DNA of 64,000 nucleotides, from assembly GCF_027596085.1 (NCBI RefSeq), contig NC_072462.1:19828921-19892920 (forward strand), read 5' to 3'. Below are positions 62,036 to 64,000 of this stretch, in pieces. How positions within the stretch are numbered: position 1 is the first letter of the stretch; each line of letters begins with the position of its first letter. The notes beneath the pieces were generated by a model. The model was not told where the DNA came from and ran no database searches. It worked only from the letters and a program-made list of their open reading frames with translations. This stretch comes from Anoplopoma fimbria. Lineage: Eukaryota; Chordata; Actinopteri; Perciformes; Anoplopomatidae. Both the position numbers and the translations under genes were made by a program.

Positions 62036-63224
62036 GGAGGGATTATGGAGATGAGAAAGTGTATTGTTCGGGACAGGGCCTGTCTGTGATCCTCTGGTAC
62101 AAAAAAAAGAGTCTCAATGCCTACAACTGGAGAGAGCTGCATCACCAGGATAAACAGCATGTGGCTGTCAGATGCATGCAAACACACAAACCTACAAGTA
62201 TGCTGCTGTAAATGCATCACAAAAAGGCACACACACCAAATTCTTGCACATATGCAGGTATAGATATATGCACCAAGAAGAAAAGCATGCACAGACCTCG
62301 TATACATAATTATGACAGGGAAATATATACTAAAACAGGTACAAAAGCACATATACAAACACCTACGAACAAACAGACACATCTAGCAAATCTGTCACTA
62401 ACTACTGCAGATGTGGCAACCACCACGGGGGAATTATACCACAAGAGGGGGTTTTCTCTGTCTTTTTCTAAATCTCTCTGCATTTACTCCCTTTGAAGTT
62501 TTAGTTTTCCTCTCCTCGTGTTTGCAGGTACTTGCTGCATGTGGGAGAGGGAGAGGGGGGAGCAAACAGATAGGACAATTCAATATATTGTGATTTATTT
62601 GACTGCACACATGTTATTCTGTATTTCATAATCCAATAAAGCGTAGGATTTACCTGTGTATGTATTATATCTTCCTGGTTAATTAATTGGGATACACGGA
62701 ACATAAATGCATAACCTTTTGTAATTAGGCATGTTGCCAGGCTCATGGCCATGAAACTAGTTGTGATTATACATGGTAACCATAAAGGGGGGATGTCTTC
62801 CAGAAAATAATTAAATAGTAACTTGAAAAAGAAAATCTTAATTAAGGATGTGAAGCTATGCAAAGGCTAGGGGTGCAACACAATGCTGCTATCCGTATGT
62901 GGATGTGTAACGTCAGTGGTCGTGATTTATACCGGAAGTATAAATGCAATTGTCTACTTTTATACTGTGTACATGTATGTGGAATTTTAGCTGCCAACAA
63001 ACAGAAAAAAAATATACCTAGATATTTTTACAATGAATTAAATCTGTGTAACTGTTATATGGTCCAGTAGTGGGTTTATATTTATATGAAGTGTCTAAAG
63101 AAAGAGACTAAGGGCTATTTACAAAAAGAAATATGTCCATAATAGTCGTTTCGGTCATATAGTATAGCACTTTCGAGAGGGACCTTTACTTCAGCTCACA
63201 AGTTCCTATCTTTTGTCAAGTCAA
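62036..63224. other. Mostly unique sequence
   Basis: ACAC-rich words at 62180-62390. Frames at 62212-62496 (plus) and 62501-62863 (minus) have no recognised domain. Confidence 0.45.
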
Positions 63225-63263
63225 GTGATAAATGTCTTCTGCAGTGCAGAAGACATTTGTCAC
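63225..63263. repeat. 39-bp near-perfect palindrome
   Basis: GTGATAAATGTCTTCTGCA (63225-63243) is inverted at 63245-63263 with one T/C difference, around a single central G at 63244. It could extrude as a cruciform or form an RNA hairpin if transcribed. No recognised transposon end or microRNA seed is evident. Confidence 0.95.
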
Positions 63264-64000
63264 GGAAGGCAGCATCAGATGGTCCAAGCTGGTGGTGAAT
63301 TGTTGATGAGGCATTTAATCCTCTTCTTTTCTCTTTTTGTCAAATTGAGGGAAATAAGTACAAAAAGAAATGTTCCATTGGTTGACATATAAGGGTCTAT
63401 AATAGAATATGACATGCTCAGACAGTTTTTTTTGTCATCTGTCCAATGTTTACTGGGATATGTTCCAGTCCAATTCAACATGAACCATGGATAAGCATTA
63501 AGGGATGCATCCATTTCCTAAACCGCACAAACACACAAACATGTACACACAAGTCATTCACCCTGGTTATGTCCTGCTTGTTTCTTTGTTGTTTTTTATT
63601 TTATCAAGAACATATTGGATGGTAAACTGGAAGGCAAGCTCATCAGCCACCTCTTTTATACTCAGAAAGCAAGCACAGATCCCTACAGAGGTTACACCGA
63701 GGGGATTGGAATAAGCTGAGAGTGGAATGTGGACTTGTGTAGCTTTGAAACTGTATTATTTTATGCATCAGTCCAGTCCCTATGCATGTCTAATACTGTT
63801 AATAATTGGGCTAAGATTGTCTCTTTTCTTAAAAAACTGCAATGCACCACATCATTTCACAAGGGTAAGAAACATTCTTCCCTGAAAGTAGGTGTAGGTC
63901 AATGAGCTCTCATTTTTTCGTCCTTCATTTTTTCTTTTTCTTTTATAGGGTGTTTTAATTACTTATTTTTCTCCATGTAACTACTAACGATAAACTTGCT
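63264..64000. other. Unique sequence to the window end
   Basis: AT-rich noncoding DNA with T-rich runs near 63430 and 63920. Short frames without domains. Confidence 0.5.

Noticed and set aside
62020..62100. Exon after the TCCCTTTAG acceptor-like site
   Set aside because: The following frames close quickly and no donor of quality follows; the acceptor resemblance comes from the pyrimidine tract.

Overview
This is vertebrate genomic DNA, almost certainly from a ray-finned (teleost) fish. The evidence is long, nearly pure CA/GT microsatellites every few kilobases, an AT-rich background, and decayed copies of interspersed repeats typical of teleost genomes. These include LINE 3' ends of L2/Rex1, Rex3/RTE and L1/Tx1 type, a SINE-like repeat with a GTCGCTTTGGATAAAAGCG tail, and several short DNA-transposon relatives. 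There is no operon structure or ribosome-binding site, and no protein-coding gene that I can support. The window reads as intergenic DNA or the inside of very long introns. Most long open frames are artefacts of dinucleotide repeats (poly Thr-His, poly Cys-Val) or of polypyrimidine tracts (Ser/Pro/Leu-rich).

Layout. 1-9.5 kb: mostly unique AT-rich DNA with two GC-richer unidentified relics (3.67-4.52 and 6.90-7.44 kb) and the first microsatellites. 9.58-10.21 kb: a complete short inverted-repeat transposon. 11-19 kb: several old teleost repeats, including a 28-bp x 5 minisatellite that is part of a SINE-like element (16.1-16.4 kb). 20.87-21.41 kb: a second inverted-repeat element. 22.5-22.9 kb: an L2/Rex1-like LINE tail. 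25-32 kb: purine tracts and degenerate repeats. 33.5-36.2 kb: a 124-bp segment present twice, the second copy exactly bracketed by a 23-bp direct repeat, with an internally deleted Rex3-like LINE in between. 36.2-38.3 kb: repeat-poor DNA. 38-50 kb: a dense field of paired CA/GT arrays, a foldback element with telomere-like motifs, and a small CpG-rich patch with a YY1-like ATG context (48.3-48.7 kb). 50-57 kb: AT-rich DNA and long homopurine/homopyrimidine tracts. 57-64 kb: more GT arrays, a broken L1-type ORF2 fragment (59.6-60.6 kb), one unrecognised 97-codon open frame and a 39-bp near-perfect palindrome.

No set of genes works together here, and I found no undescribed multi-gene system. 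The strongest observations are structural: the 124-bp templated insertion, the palindrome at 63.2 kb, the pairing of dinucleotide arrays, and a tail sequence shared by two repeats with different bodies. Repeat family names come from remembered consensus features, not from a database search, and should be read as provisional.
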